64,000 bases of DNA from Denitratimonas sp037478135 (GCF_037478135.1 NZ_JBBHDV010000006.1:124001-188000); one strand, 5' to 3'; shown: positions 27,380 through 36,810, counted from the first letter of the stretch. A program made the numbers and translations. Notes: generated from the sequence alone by a model not told the origin.

Positions 27380-29101
27380 TCAAAACCCCGCCGCCTGCCC
27401 ATCCTTGCGACTTTCCGAGGCGCCGGCATACACGCCGGTGTCCGGGTCGCGGGCGATGGCCTGGTAACCACCGTAGGGGCCGTTGGCGAAGCGCACGGTG
27501 TGGCCCTTTTGCATCAGGCCGCGCACGGCCTCGTAGCTGAAGCCGCTTTCCAGTTCGATCACGCCGCCGTCGGTCATCGCGCTGTTCTGGCCGGTGGGTT
27601 CGGCCGAGCCGTCGTGGTGCAGGCGCGGGGCGTCGCCGGCTTCCTGGAGGTTCATGCCGAAATCGATCAGGTTCACCAGAATCTGCACATGCCCCTGCGG
27701 CTGCATCGCGCCGCCCATCACGCCGAAGCTCAGCCACGGCTTGCCGTCCTTGGTGACGAAACCGGGAATGATGGTGTGGAAGGGACGCTTGCCCGGCGCG
27801 TAGGCGTTCGGGTGGCCGGGTTTGAGCACGAACATCTCGCCCCGGTTCTGCAATATGAAACCCAGTCCGTGCGGCGTCATGCCGCTGCCCATGCCACGGT
27901 AATTGCTCTGGATCAGCGAGACCATCATGCCGTTCGCATCGGCGGTGGTCAGATAGATGGTGTCGCCTTCGTCCAGTTGCTGCGGCGTACCCGGTGCGAC
28001 TTCGCGCAAGGCACGATCCATCGAAATCAGCGTGCCGCGTTGCGCCGCGTATTGGGTGGAAATCAGCTTCTCGACCGGAGCCGGATGAAAGGCTGGATCG
28101 GCGTACCAGCGCGCACGGTCGGCGAAGGCGAGCTTCTTGGTTTCAGCCAGCAGATGCAGATGTTCGACGCTGCCGAACCCGAAGGACGTCAGGTCGTAAG
28201 GTTCCAGCAGGTTCAGCATCTGCAGCGCCGCGATGCCCTGACCGCTGGGCGGGAGTTCCCAGACGTCGTAACCGCGATAGTTGACCGATACCGGCTGCAC
28301 CCAGTCGCCGTGGTGCGCGGCCAGATCCGCGTAGGAAAGGAAGCCGCCGTTATCCTTCATATAGACGTCGATCCGGCGCGCGATGTCGCCGCGATAGAAC
28401 GCATCACGCCCACCGTTGGCGATGGCTTCCAGCGTCGCTGCCAGGTTCGGGTTCTTCCAAAGTTCGCCCTCGCGCGGTGCGCGACCATCGAGGGTGAACT
28501 GTTCGACAAAGCCCGGCCAGCGCGAATGCAGCGCCACGCTGCGGTCCCAGTAATACGCGATCGTCTGCGCCACCGGATGACCCTCGCGCGCATAGCCGAT
28601 CGCCGGCGCCAGGTTCTGAGCCATGCTGCGCTTGCCGAAGCGCTCATGCAGCGCGAACCACGCATCCACCGCACCCGGCACGCTGACCGGCAGCGGCCCG
28701 GCGCGGGGGATATCGCGGTGGCCCTGTTGCTGGAACCATTCCAGCGTCAGCGATTGCGGTGAACGGCCCGAGCCGTCATAGCCATGCAGACGCGAGGTTT
28801 TCGGATCCCAGACGATCGCGAACAGGTCGCCACCGATGCCGTTGCCGGTCGGCTCCATCAACCCGAGCGCGGCATTGGCGGCGATCGCCGCATCCATCGC
28901 GCTGCCGCCCTCGCGTATCACATCCAGCGCGATCTGCGTGGCCAGCGGATGCGAAGTGGCTGCCATCGCTTTGGGCGCATACACCACCGAACGGGTGGCG
29001 AAAGGCTGGCCGGCAATACGGTCGGCGGCCGCAACGCCGGAGCCGGCAAACAACATTGAAAGACCGAACAACAAGGGCATCAGGCGCATCACAGGGTCCA
29101 T
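27380..29101 (-). CDS. ggt: Gamma-glutamyltransferase
   Basis: Ntn-hydrolase that cleaves gamma-glutamyl peptides such as glutathione in the periplasm. It is 573 residues with a signal peptide (MDPVMRLMPLLFGLSML..., cleavage near VAAAD). The large-subunit block GGSAMDAAIAANAALGLMEPTGNGIGGDLFAIV is typical. The predicted autoprocessing site is before Thr in DEGDTIYLTTADANG, where other GGTs often read TTH. The small subunit continues with MGSGMTPHGLGFILQNRGEMF and GGAMQPQGHVQILVNL. The start is uncertain (Met21 of the open frame; Met25 possible). It fits the peptide and amino-acid scavenging theme. Confidence 0.92.
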   Translation of the reverse strand: MDPVMRLMPLLFGLSMLFAGSGVAAADRIAGQPFATRSVVYAPKAMAATSHPLATQIALDVIREGGSAMDAAIAANAALGLMEPTGNGIGGDLFAIVWDPKTSRLHGYDGSGRSPQSLTLEWFQQQGHRDIPRAGPLPVSVPGAVDAWFALHERFGKRSMAQNLAPAIGYAREGHPVAQTIAYYWDRSVALHSRWPGFVEQFTLDGRAPREGELWKNPNLAATLEAIANGGRDAFYRGDIARRIDVYMKDNGGFLSYADLAAHHGDWVQPVSVNYRGYDVWELPPSGQGIAALQMLNLLEPYDLTSFGFGSVEHLHLLAETKKLAFADRARWYADPAFHPAPVEKLISTQYAAQRGTLISMDRALREVAPGTPQQLDEGDTIYLTTADANGMMVSLIQSNYRGMGSGMTPHGLGFILQNRGEMFVLKPGHPNAYAPGKRPFHTIIPGFVTKDGKPWLSFGVMGGAMQPQGHVQILVNLIDFGMNLQEAGDAPRLHHDGSAEPTGQNSAMTDGGVIELESGFSYEAVRGLMQKGHTVRFANGPYGGYQAIARDPDTGVYAGASESRKDGQAAGF

Positions 29102-29161
29102 TGAAATCCGGAAGCCTGGCAGCATACCCCGCAGCGGTCCGGCAGCTGCCGCCCGCACCAT

Positions 29162-30361
29162 TCAACCTGCCAGCCGTGCCCGAAGCACCTGGATGCGATC
29201 TGCCAGCATCTGCGCCGAACCGGCATCCTGCACCCGATGCATGCTGTCGCTGGCCCGCGCCAGATGTTCGGCCGCTGCTGCATCATCACCGAGCAGCAGC
29301 CGGTGTTCGGCCTGGAGCAGTTCGCGCTGGGCGGAAACATCCAGCAGGCCACCTTCACAATGCGGCAACCATGCCGCCAGCAATTTCGCATCGGGCCGGA
29401 AACACGCGATATGGAACGCGATATTCACCGCCAGCGCGGCGCGCATGGCCTCCGGCACGTCGTAGAGCATCGGTGCCAGGCGCTGTGCCAGCAGATCAGC
29501 CGCTTCGCGCTCATCCTGATCAATTGCGCAGACCAGATGCAGCGCCAGTAATCCGGACACCAGCGCCGGGTCGCCGTCCTCGGTATCGGTATCGGGCAGA
29601 AGCTGCGGCGGCCAATCACGCGGACGCACGCCGGCCAGACTCAGGCCCAGCAATTGGGTCGCCTGTATCCGGGCGCGCGCCGATGCATTGTTGCGCAACA
29701 GGTGCAGCAGATTGAGGCCGTCCGAATACCAGCCCTTGCTGCGGAACGGCAGCAGATTGACCACCCCCAGCAGCAACGCCGACAGTACCGCGCCGACCAG
29801 CGCCGCCGCCAACAGCGCAGGCGGCTGCCAGCAGTGCAACAGCGCCAGACCCGCCGCGCCGGTCAGCAGGTTCGCGAAGGGGCCGCCCAGCAGGAACGCC
29901 ACCATATCCCGGCGTGACCCGGCCCGGCCTGCACGCGGCGCCAATGCCGCAAACCCACCGACACCGCTGATCGCACCACCCTTGCGCACATGCCAACCGG
30001 CCTGCCCGCGCTCCAGCCGCCAAGACCCGATGCCGAAAGCATAGGCACGCTGCCCGAACGCGATCCCGGCCAGTGCGTGCCCGGCTTCATGCAGGATCAG
30101 GTTCAACCATCCGGCGAAAATGAAGGCCAGCGTTCCGACCAGCCACTGCATGCCGCTGATCTCCCATGACAGCGCCGTCGCCGCGTAACCGAACGCAGCC
30201 CCCAGCGCCAACCACCCGCAGAACACCAACGCACTGCGCAGGCGCGGCTTCCATCCACCCTTGGACAGCGGCAGCGGTGCGGGTTCCGGCGGTGGCCACA
30301 ATGCGCCGCGCTCCGCTTCGGCCGCAGTGCTGGCATCGGAATCCTGGACCTGTCCGTTCAT
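29162..30361 (-). CDS. M50-type membrane metalloprotease with TPR-like tail
   Basis: 399 residues. The zinc motif H91-E-A-G-H95 lies in LNLILHEAGHALAG within a membrane helix. The partner motif NLLPFRSKGWYSDGLNLL is the NxxPxxxxDG-type second site seen in site-2 proteases. About five hydrophobic helices are followed by a soluble C-terminal region of about 130 residues, rich in Ala/Leu helices and resembling TPR (LLAQRLAPMLYDVPEA, LLLGDDAAAAEHLARA). No PDZ domain is seen. The substrate is unknown; site-2 proteases often release membrane-bound regulators. It lies between ggt and the delta-60 gene, same strand, 60 bases before ggt. Confidence 0.8.
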   Translation of the reverse strand: MNGQVQDSDASTAAEAERGALWPPPEPAPLPLSKGGWKPRLRSALVFCGWLALGAAFGYAATALSWEISGMQWLVGTLAFIFAGWLNLILHEAGHALAGIAFGQRAYAFGIGSWRLERGQAGWHVRKGGAISGVGGFAALAPRAGRAGSRRDMVAFLLGGPFANLLTGAAGLALLHCWQPPALLAAALVGAVLSALLLGVVNLLPFRSKGWYSDGLNLLHLLRNNASARARIQATQLLGLSLAGVRPRDWPPQLLPDTDTEDGDPALVSGLLALHLVCAIDQDEREAADLLAQRLAPMLYDVPEAMRAALAVNIAFHIACFRPDAKLLAAWLPHCEGGLLDVSAQRELLQAEHRLLLGDDAAAAEHLARASDSMHRVQDAGSAQMLADRIQVLRARLAG

Positions 30362-30520
30362 CGTGGGTGGCAGGGTTGTGCAGCGGCCAGTGGCACTTCA
30401 CACCTGATCGAAAACCGGGAGCATCCATTGTGGTGCAGCCGGCGTCTTCACGAAACCGGTCCGCCGACCCACAACGCATGACGCCCTGTTTTTCCCCGCG
30501 TGCTTTCCCGCGCTGAATTC

Positions 30521-30548
30521 ATCCCCGGCTGGCCTCGCAGCCGGGGAT
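30521..30548 (-). terminator. Hairpin after the delta-60 gene
   Basis: ATCCCCGGCT and AGCCGGGGAT form a perfect 10-bp stem with an 8-base loop, starting 14 bases after the delta-60 stop (minus strand). No T-run follows. Confidence 0.5.
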
Positions 30549-30561
30549 GCCGGGCCGGAAC

Positions 30562-32919
30562 TCAGGGCTCGAAGCCGTTGGCGAAGATCACATCACTGCC
30601 CGTGCCCGGCAAACGTGCCAACGCCCGCCACGGCTGGGCACCGGCGAGCTCCAATATCCCGCCGACATAAACCCCATTGCTGCCATCGGGTAGAGCCGCC
30701 AGACAAAAACCTTCATCTTGCACGGGATTCCATGCGGGATCGACCTGCCCGCTGCCGGTGAGACTGACCTTCGCCAGCCCCATCCGGGTTTGGCCGCCGA
30801 TCTGGGTGAAGAAGCCACAGACATACGCTGCGTCCGCTCCGATCACGATGTCTAACGGCGTTTCATTAGGGCTGGGGTTCCAGGCCGCGTCAGCCAAGCC
30901 ATTACCCGTGGGTGAAACCCGGGCCAGCCTGTGGTGTGGGTAACCACCAACCTGGGTGAAGGATCCTCCGACATAGAGCCAACCGTCGGCGCCATAGTGC
31001 AGTACTTCCACAATCCCGTCGGTGGGAAGCGCCCAGTCATGATCTATCGACCCGCCAGAACTCAGCTTGGCAATGTTGCCCCGGAGTAGACCGCCGACGG
31101 AATCGAAGTGGCCGCCGATATACAGGGCACCTCCGTCCGGCGACAGTTGCAGCGAGCGAACGCTGGCAGCCCCCGTGTTCCGGGTTACCGGAACATTCCA
31201 GGTGCTGTCCACGGCTCCCTCGTCGCTGGTAAACAAGCGGGCAAGATTACCGCGCGGCACCGACGCGTCCGATCCGTGTCGGATTCCGCTGAAGTGCCCC
31301 CCCACGTAGATCTTGCCATCCGGGGTCAGCGCCAGCGCCTGGATAGAAGCGTTGCTGTCTACTGGCCTTGGCACCCAGGAGGCATCCGGCGATCCATCTG
31401 GCCAAAGCTTGGCCAGACGGTAGCGATTCTGCCCGTTGACGGAACTGAACGATCCACCAACATAGATGCGCCCGTCGCCACCGATGGCGATCGTTTCAAC
31501 CGTGTCATTGAAGCGCGGGCGCCAATCCGGATCGAGGGTGCCATCCGGCCGCACACGCAGGATGTATTGGCGTACCTGGTTGCCATCAACCATATGGAAA
31601 TAACCACCCACGATCAGCCCGCCGTCGGGCTGCCTGGCCATACTCCAGACCAAGCCATTATGCCCGGCCAGATTCGCGGTTCGGCTCAGCGCCGCACCGT
31701 TGGAGGCCAATGCGACCCAACCGACACGATCCAGTGCCAGCGCATGGCGGAAAGCACCGCCGGCGTACACGATCTCGGTACCGGGTGCCACTTGCAAGGT
31801 GCGGGTTTGTCGATCGAGTTGGGGATTCCAGTCCGGGTCACCAGCGCCGGTGCTGCTGCCTGCCGGAATCCGCACCAGACCGTTGCGCTCCAGACGGTCG
31901 GGATAAAACCCTGCATGACTGAACTGTCCCCCGACATACACCGTGCCGGTACTGCTCACCGCGATCGCGTCAATCTGGACGTCGACATCCGCACCACCGT
32001 AGTTCAGGTTGGGTGCCCAGTTGGCATCAACGGACATAACGGTACTGTTCGCATAGATGCGGGCCAGACCGAACCGGTTCAGACCGGCCACCTTCCTGAA
32101 TGAACCACCCACCACCAGATATCCGCCCTGCAGCGCCAGGGCATACACCCCTGGAGCGCTTTCCGGGTACATGCCGCTGGTATCGATCTGCGCATCCCAA
32201 TTGGCCACCACCTCGCCAGTCGCAGTGAACAGACGGGCCAGTCGATTGCGGGCAATACCACCGATAGTGGTAAAGCGACCACCGACATGCAGAAAGCCCT
32301 GCTGTACACCGAAGGCGAGCGCATGAACGTCACCATTGACTGGCACATTCCAGCTGGCCAATGCCTGCCCGTTCTGAGGACTCAACATCGCCAACCGTTG
32401 GCGACTGGCGCCACCGATATTAAGGAACCGGCCACCGGCGATGATCATTGGCGTATCGCTGTCGCTTACCAAGAGCGCATGCACCGCCGCGTCCGGCTCA
32501 GGCAACCAGGTGGCATCGACAACGCCTGGACCGACACCGAACAGGCGCACCAGATTTTTTCTGCTCTCGCCCCTCACGCTGCTGAACCTTCCTCCGACAT
32601 AGACGCGTCCGCTGGAGTCCACCGCCAGCGCATAAACCGCGCCACCTATATCCGGATCCCATGTCATGTCCATCTGCCCGTTCGGCAACATGCGGACAAT
32701 ATTGTTTCGTGGAATACCGTTGACTTGGCTGAACACGCCACCGATCACGATGCTGCCATCGGCCATCAAGACACTCGCGTAGGCCTCGCCTGCGAGGCGG
32801 ATATCCAGATCCGGTTTGGGATAGGGCGCCGGCGACTGCGCATGAAGCGGGCCGGCGGCCACCAGCATGACGCCGGCCATCAGGGCCGCAGCAAAACTTG
32901 CGAATAAACGTGAAAACAT
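30562..32919 (-). CDS. Secreted delta-60 repeat protein with IFANGFEP tail
   Basis: 785 residues with a signal peptide (MFSRLFASFAAALMAGVMLV..., cleavage near LHAQS). The rest is about 14 copies of a roughly 50-residue delta-60 beta-propeller-like repeat, each with a core such as VYVGGRFSSVRG, LYVGGSFTQVGG or IYVGGHFSGI, followed by LARL and a DPxWNP-type strand. The protein ends GSDVIFANGFEP, a short tail I associate with secreted proteins of Lysobacterales. Base composition is lower than in neighbours: bases 31561-31620 contain exactly 30 G/C of 60. AAGGAGG lies five bases before the ATG. Function is unknown; a surface or secreted propeller scaffold is the structural guess. It is co-oriented with the CTERM-like gene upstream. 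Confidence 0.88.
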   Translation of the reverse strand: MFSRLFASFAAALMAGVMLVAAGPLHAQSPAPYPKPDLDIRLAGEAYASVLMADGSIVIGGVFSQVNGIPRNNIVRMLPNGQMDMTWDPDIGGAVYALAVDSSGRVYVGGRFSSVRGESRKNLVRLFGVGPGVVDATWLPEPDAAVHALLVSDSDTPMIIAGGRFLNIGGASRQRLAMLSPQNGQALASWNVPVNGDVHALAFGVQQGFLHVGGRFTTIGGIARNRLARLFTATGEVVANWDAQIDTSGMYPESAPGVYALALQGGYLVVGGSFRKVAGLNRFGLARIYANSTVMSVDANWAPNLNYGGADVDVQIDAIAVSSTGTVYVGGQFSHAGFYPDRLERNGLVRIPAGSSTGAGDPDWNPQLDRQTRTLQVAPGTEIVYAGGAFRHALALDRVGWVALASNGAALSRTANLAGHNGLVWSMARQPDGGLIVGGYFHMVDGNQVRQYILRVRPDGTLDPDWRPRFNDTVETIAIGGDGRIYVGGSFSSVNGQNRYRLAKLWPDGSPDASWVPRPVDSNASIQALALTPDGKIYVGGHFSGIRHGSDASVPRGNLARLFTSDEGAVDSTWNVPVTRNTGAASVRSLQLSPDGGALYIGGHFDSVGGLLRGNIAKLSSGGSIDHDWALPTDGIVEVLHYGADGWLYVGGSFTQVGGYPHHRLARVSPTGNGLADAAWNPSPNETPLDIVIGADAAYVCGFFTQIGGQTRMGLAKVSLTGSGQVDPAWNPVQDEGFCLAALPDGSNGVYVGGILELAGAQPWRALARLPGTGSDVIFANGFEP

Positions 32920-32995
32920 GATGTCCTCCTTGGAACCGGTTTTCGTCTGGCACCGGTTGCTCGATCGGGTTCTATCCGGAAGGGCCGTGCGCATC

Positions 32996-33631
32996 TCAGC
33001 GTCGCCGTGCCGCCAGCAACACCGCCAGCCCCAGCACCACCAGCACCGGAGCCGATGCGCTCGGCACGGTGTGCACCACCGGCACCGCACCCCCGGCGAC
33101 GCTGGAAAGGTTGAACAGCGCAGTGGCGCCGGACAGGCCCTTGCCCTGTGCCTGGGCCTGCACCTGGAATTGCCCCGGAATCGCGTTGGCGGTCAGCACC
33201 AGCGAGGCAATGCCATCCTGATCGGTGACGACCGTCGCCTGCGCCGGGGTAGCGCCGGCACCATTGGCGGCCGGGATCACTTCGAAATCGATCTCGACAA
33301 AGGGCAGCACCGCGCCTCCCTTGGCTCCCGCCGCAGGCCCTGACGGCCACGCCTCCAGACGCACCGTCAACGCCTGCGCGAACGGCGTGCCGGCGCTCGT
33401 CACCTGGCCATCACCGTCACATATCTGCAGAACGACCTCGCCACCCTTCGGCGTCACGGTCTCCGGCAGACTGGTGCATTGGCCCGCGATACCCGCTGCA
33501 CTCGTCCCACCCGAGGCCGGTGCCATGGCCGGAAGCACCAACAGACCCGCCACCACCATCCCCGACATGCGATGGGCCCACCTGCACCAGCCGGCACGCA
33601 GGCCGGTTCCCATATCTCCACGACTGTTCAT
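32996..33631 (-). CDS. Small secreted protein with PEP/IPTL-CTERM-like sorting end
   Basis: 211 residues. A signal peptide (…MSGMVVAGLLVLPAMAPASGG) is followed by a compact Ig-like beta region (TVTPKGGEVVLQICDGDGQV, VVTDQDGIASLVLTANAIPG). The C-terminus is tripartite: VPSASAP, a hydrophobic helix VLVVLGLAVLLA, and ARRR. This has the architecture of PEP-CTERM, IPTL-CTERM and similar exosortase signals, but not a named variant I recognise. The DGxAxLxLTAN segment resembles bacterial Ig-like domains. GGGAG precedes the ATG by nine bases. It ends 76 bases before the delta-60 gene, same strand, and is divergent from the winged-helix/TPR regulator. No exosortase gene is in the window. Confidence 0.7.
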   Translation of the reverse strand: MNSRGDMGTGLRAGWCRWAHRMSGMVVAGLLVLPAMAPASGGTSAAGIAGQCTSLPETVTPKGGEVVLQICDGDGQVTSAGTPFAQALTVRLEAWPSGPAAGAKGGAVLPFVEIDFEVIPAANGAGATPAQATVVTDQDGIASLVLTANAIPGQFQVQAQAQGKGLSGATALFNLSSVAGGAVPVVHTVPSASAPVLVVLGLAVLLAARRR

Positions 33632-34079
33632 CTTCACGTTCTCCCGCCTCCAGGGTGACTTTCCGGATCCGTCGCCACATCCACCCGCCGGCCTGCACCA
33701 AGCGCCCCTGATGCGGATGTGACGAACCGTTACAGACTGTTCCCGGCGGGCACGGCAGTCCTCACCAAAGCCTTTCCGGAACGTGAGGGTTTGCTGATGG
33801 TTTCCTTTTGCAGTGGGTTTTCAGGCCCGGCGCCCGGTCGCTGGCGTGGAAAACCCGGCACCGCCGGCGCACACCCGGGCTGCCCTGCTGGCCTGCCGGC
33901 ACCCATGCCGATACCATCGGATCAGTGCGACGCGACGGCCGGACGGGAGCTGCCTGCGCTGCACGCACCGGGGCCAGGGCCCTTGCCCTGCGTCCGCACT
34001 GCTCTGAATGGACGCATCGCCGGCGGGACCGGTGATGCCAACCCCTCCATGCCGAGGATGCCGCCGCCGAGCCGATGCC
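33632..34079. other. Divergent regulatory gap between the CTERM-like gene and the winged-helix/TPR regulator
   Basis: 448 bases. Both promoters must lie here. A + strand open frame crosses most of it, but its composition (Pro/Gly/Arg-rich) and lack of a family match argue against a gene. No clear palindrome or structured RNA seen. Confidence 0.4.
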
Positions 34080-36509
34080 ATGACGATCCCCCCCCCAGCC
34101 TCCGAGGCCGACCGCAGCAGCGACAGCGTGTTGGCCTTCCACGACTGCGAACTGGACCGCCAGCGGCGGGAACTGCGCCGTGCCGGACAGATCGTTCCCA
34201 TCGAACCCAAGATCTTCGACCTGCTGGTCTTCATGGCGACGCAGCCGGACCGGGCACTGTCCAAGGACGAACTCCAGGCCGCCGCCTGGCCGGGGCTGGT
34301 GGTCAGCGATTCGGTGTTTTCCCAGGCCATCATGAAGGCGCGCCGCGCGGTCGGCGACGATGGCCAGCAACAGGCCGTGATCGCCACCGTGCACGGTTAC
34401 GGCTATCGCTTCGTGGCGCAGGTCAACACTGTTGAAAACGCGGCTGGCGAACCTGCGTCAAGCGTGATGGATGCAACGCAAGGCAGCGATGACGGCCAGC
34501 GCGAAACATCCGCCACACAGCCGGCACCGGCCGCAACCGTCCGCGCACGCGACAACCGCTGGCCACGCCGGGTTCTGGCCACCGTGGCGCTGCCGGCACT
34601 GGCGCTGTTGATCCTGTGGTTGTACGCGCGCAGCGTCGGCGGTGATGACACGGGGCCGGTCATCGCAGTGCTGCCCAGTGCACAGGCGGTCGAGGACGAA
34701 TACATCGGCGCCCGCAACCTGATGGCGCGCGCCCTGAACAGCCCCGGCACGCTGGACGTGATTCCGGCCGAACGGGTCAAGCGCCTGCTGGCCGCACACG
34801 GCGTGGCCGACGATGACGACGCACGCATCATGCAGCTGCTGCAAGACGCGATGGGCGTGCAGTACCTGCTGCGTACCAGCATCCAGCAGCAAGGCGACCA
34901 GTGGACAACCCATGCGGTGCTGATCGACCGCGAAGGGCGCCGCACCGAGCTGGCACCCGAACCGGGCAGCATGGTCGCGATGGTCACCGGCATGGGTCGG
35001 CAACTGAGCCGCACCCTCGGCACCCGCTGGCGCGACCAGCTCTCGCCCAGCGTGATGTCGCACGACGACTTCGCCAACGAGGCCATGGCACGCGGCCTGC
35101 ACGCCTTGCTTGCGGGCGATGCCGGCGCCGCCGGAGCACTGTTCGAATCGGCCCTGAGCCAGGACCCGAACCTGCTGTGGGCACGCTACGAACTGGCCCA
35201 GGCGCAGCTGGGCATGAACCAGCCCGAACAGGCCCGGCAACTGCTCCAGGACATCCGCACGCAGGCCGCTGCCACCGATCCCCGGCTGGCCGCCCACGCC
35301 ATCACCAGCCTGGGCATCATGGACTGGCGTGCCGGCGACATGGAGCAGGCCGAATCCCGCTTTCACGAAGCGGTGGCCATCTACGAGGAGATCGGCCACA
35401 ACCACGGCATGGCGTCGGCACTGGGCAATCTCGGCATCCTGGCCGAAAACCGCGGCGAGCTGGACCTGGCCGACGAACTGTACGGCCAGGCCCTGATCCG
35501 CTTCCGCCGCGCCCACGACCTGGTCGGCGAGGCGGCGGTCTATACCAACACCTCGATCCTGGCCAAACGCCGTGGCCGCACCACCGACGCCTGGCGCCAC
35601 CAGGTGCGTGCGGTGGCGTTGCAGCGGCGTCTGGGCGTGGGTTCGATGCTGGTGCTGAGCCTGACCAACCAGGCCGAGCTGGAACACGATCTGGGACATT
35701 TCCAACAGGCCCGGGAAACCCTGACCGAAGCCGGGCAACTGGCCGATGCCAACGCCGACCCGGGCGGCCAGGCCGGCGTCGACCTGGCACTGGCGCGGCT
35801 GCGTCTGGACGAACTGGATCTGGCCGCCGCAATGGAACTGGCGGCGGCCGCGCGCGAACGCTACCGCGAACTGGGCCGCAACCCGTACGAAGTCCGCGCC
35901 GGCCTGCTGGAAGTGCAGGCGAAACTGGAGGCCGGCCACCCCGGGCAAGCCGACGCAACCCTGCAAGGCCTGCCGGTCGCCAGCGCCACGCAGCCGGCCC
36001 AGATCCAGCACGGCCTGCTGGCGCGCCAGGTCGCCGCCGTGCAGGGTGAACCGGTGGACCTGCTGATTGCGCAGATTCCGGAATTACTGGCCGACAACGA
36101 CAATCCCGTGCTCGCCGCACTCGCCGACGCCACGCTGGCTGAACTGCACTGGCAGGCCGGCAATGCGGAAACCGCCATCGGACATTGGCGTGACGCCCTG
36201 CGCACACTGGATGGCATTGACGAACCGCGCCAGCGGGCCCGGGTCCAGACCCGGCTGGCACAAGCCCTGACCGATACCGGCGACCACGACGGCGCCGAGC
36301 TGCTGCTGGCCCGGATCGAGAACTGGAACCCCGGTTTCGTGCCCGCCCAACTGCAACGTCTGCGCCTGGCCCGTGCCCGTGGCGACACCGCCGCAGCACA
36401 GCACCTGGCCAACACCCTGCGCCAACTCTCCGGCGCCACCAGCAACCCGTTGGCGGCGGAACTGGCCGCCAGTCAGCTTCCAGGGTCCGAAAAAACTGCG
36501 ATCAGATAA
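34080..36509 (+). CDS. Membrane winged-helix (CadC/ToxR-like) regulator with TPR sensor domain
   Basis: 809 residues. Residues about 20-115 are an OmpR/PhoB-type winged helix (LDRQRRELRRAGQIVPIEPKIFDLL, ALSKDELQAAAWPG, a recognition helix near SDSVFSQAIMKARRAV, and wing VHGYGYRFVAQV). A polar linker leads to one membrane helix at about 165-183, then about 620 periplasmic residues dominated by TPR repeats (for example LGNLGILAENRGELDLADELYGQAL). No receiver domain is present, so this is a one-component regulator like CadC. It is divergent from the CTERM-like and delta-60 genes and is their best candidate regulator by position. The ligand is unknown. Confidence 0.85.
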   Translation: MTIPPPASEADRSSDSVLAFHDCELDRQRRELRRAGQIVPIEPKIFDLLVFMATQPDRALSKDELQAAAWPGLVVSDSVFSQAIMKARRAVGDDGQQQAVIATVHGYGYRFVAQVNTVENAAGEPASSVMDATQGSDDGQRETSATQPAPAATVRARDNRWPRRVLATVALPALALLILWLYARSVGGDDTGPVIAVLPSAQAVEDEYIGARNLMARALNSPGTLDVIPAERVKRLLAAHGVADDDDARIMQLLQDAMGVQYLLRTSIQQQGDQWTTHAVLIDREGRRTELAPEPGSMVAMVTGMGRQLSRTLGTRWRDQLSPSVMSHDDFANEAMARGLHALLAGDAGAAGALFESALSQDPNLLWARYELAQAQLGMNQPEQARQLLQDIRTQAAATDPRLAAHAITSLGIMDWRAGDMEQAESRFHEAVAIYEEIGHNHGMASALGNLGILAENRGELDLADELYGQALIRFRRAHDLVGEAAVYTNTSILAKRRGRTTDAWRHQVRAVALQRRLGVGSMLVLSLTNQAELEHDLGHFQQARETLTEAGQLADANADPGGQAGVDLALARLRLDELDLAAAMELAAAARERYRELGRNPYEVRAGLLEVQAKLEAGHPGQADATLQGLPVASATQPAQIQHGLLARQVAAVQGEPVDLLIAQIPELLADNDNPVLAALADATLAELHWQAGNAETAIGHWRDALRTLDGIDEPRQRARVQTRLAQALTDTGDHDGAELLLARIENWNPGFVPAQLQRLRLARARGDTAAAQHLANTLRQLSGATSNPLAAELAASQLPGSEKTAIR

Positions 36510-36528
36510 AGGCAGTCAAAAAACACCG

Positions 36529-36810
36529 CTACGAACGTTTGAGGTCGCGGTAGAAGTTTTCATGCGGGCCAATTGCTTCCAGATACACCAGATGGACGGC
36601 TTCATCGACGGTATATCCAAGCAGGTACAACTGCCCGTGGCTATGGAATGTGTAGACGCGAAGCGTCGCAAGATCGCCGTTGTTGCGCTCACCCAGCATC
36701 GGCTCGGCCGCCACCGCCTCGGCAGCGTCGTCCACATCTGCCGCGACGTTGTCGTGCAGCTTTTTGTAGACGCGGGCGAAGCGTCGTGTTTGCCGCAGGC
36801 CGTAGCTCAT
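36529..36810 (-). CDS. RelE/ParE-type toxin
   Basis: 93-residue basic protein beginning MSYGLRQTRRFARVYKKLHD. It has the RelE/ParE arrangement: two N-terminal helices, then strands ending RVYTFHSHGQLYLLGYTVDEAVHLVYLEAIGPHENFYRDLKR. Toxins of this family cleave mRNA on the ribosome or poison gyrase; which applies here is not clear. The start ATG overlaps the antitoxin stop by four bases (ATGA), the usual order of antitoxin then toxin. It converges on the winged-helix regulator gene. Confidence 0.82.
   Translation of the reverse strand: MSYGLRQTRRFARVYKKLHDNVAADVDDAAEAVAAEPMLGERNNGDLATLRVYTFHSHGQLYLLGYTVDEAVHLVYLEAIGPHENFYRDLKRS

Noticed and set aside
33719..34435. + strand frame in the divergent gap before the membrane regulator
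   Set aside because: Pro/Gly-rich, overlaps the winged-helix coding region in another frame, no family match.
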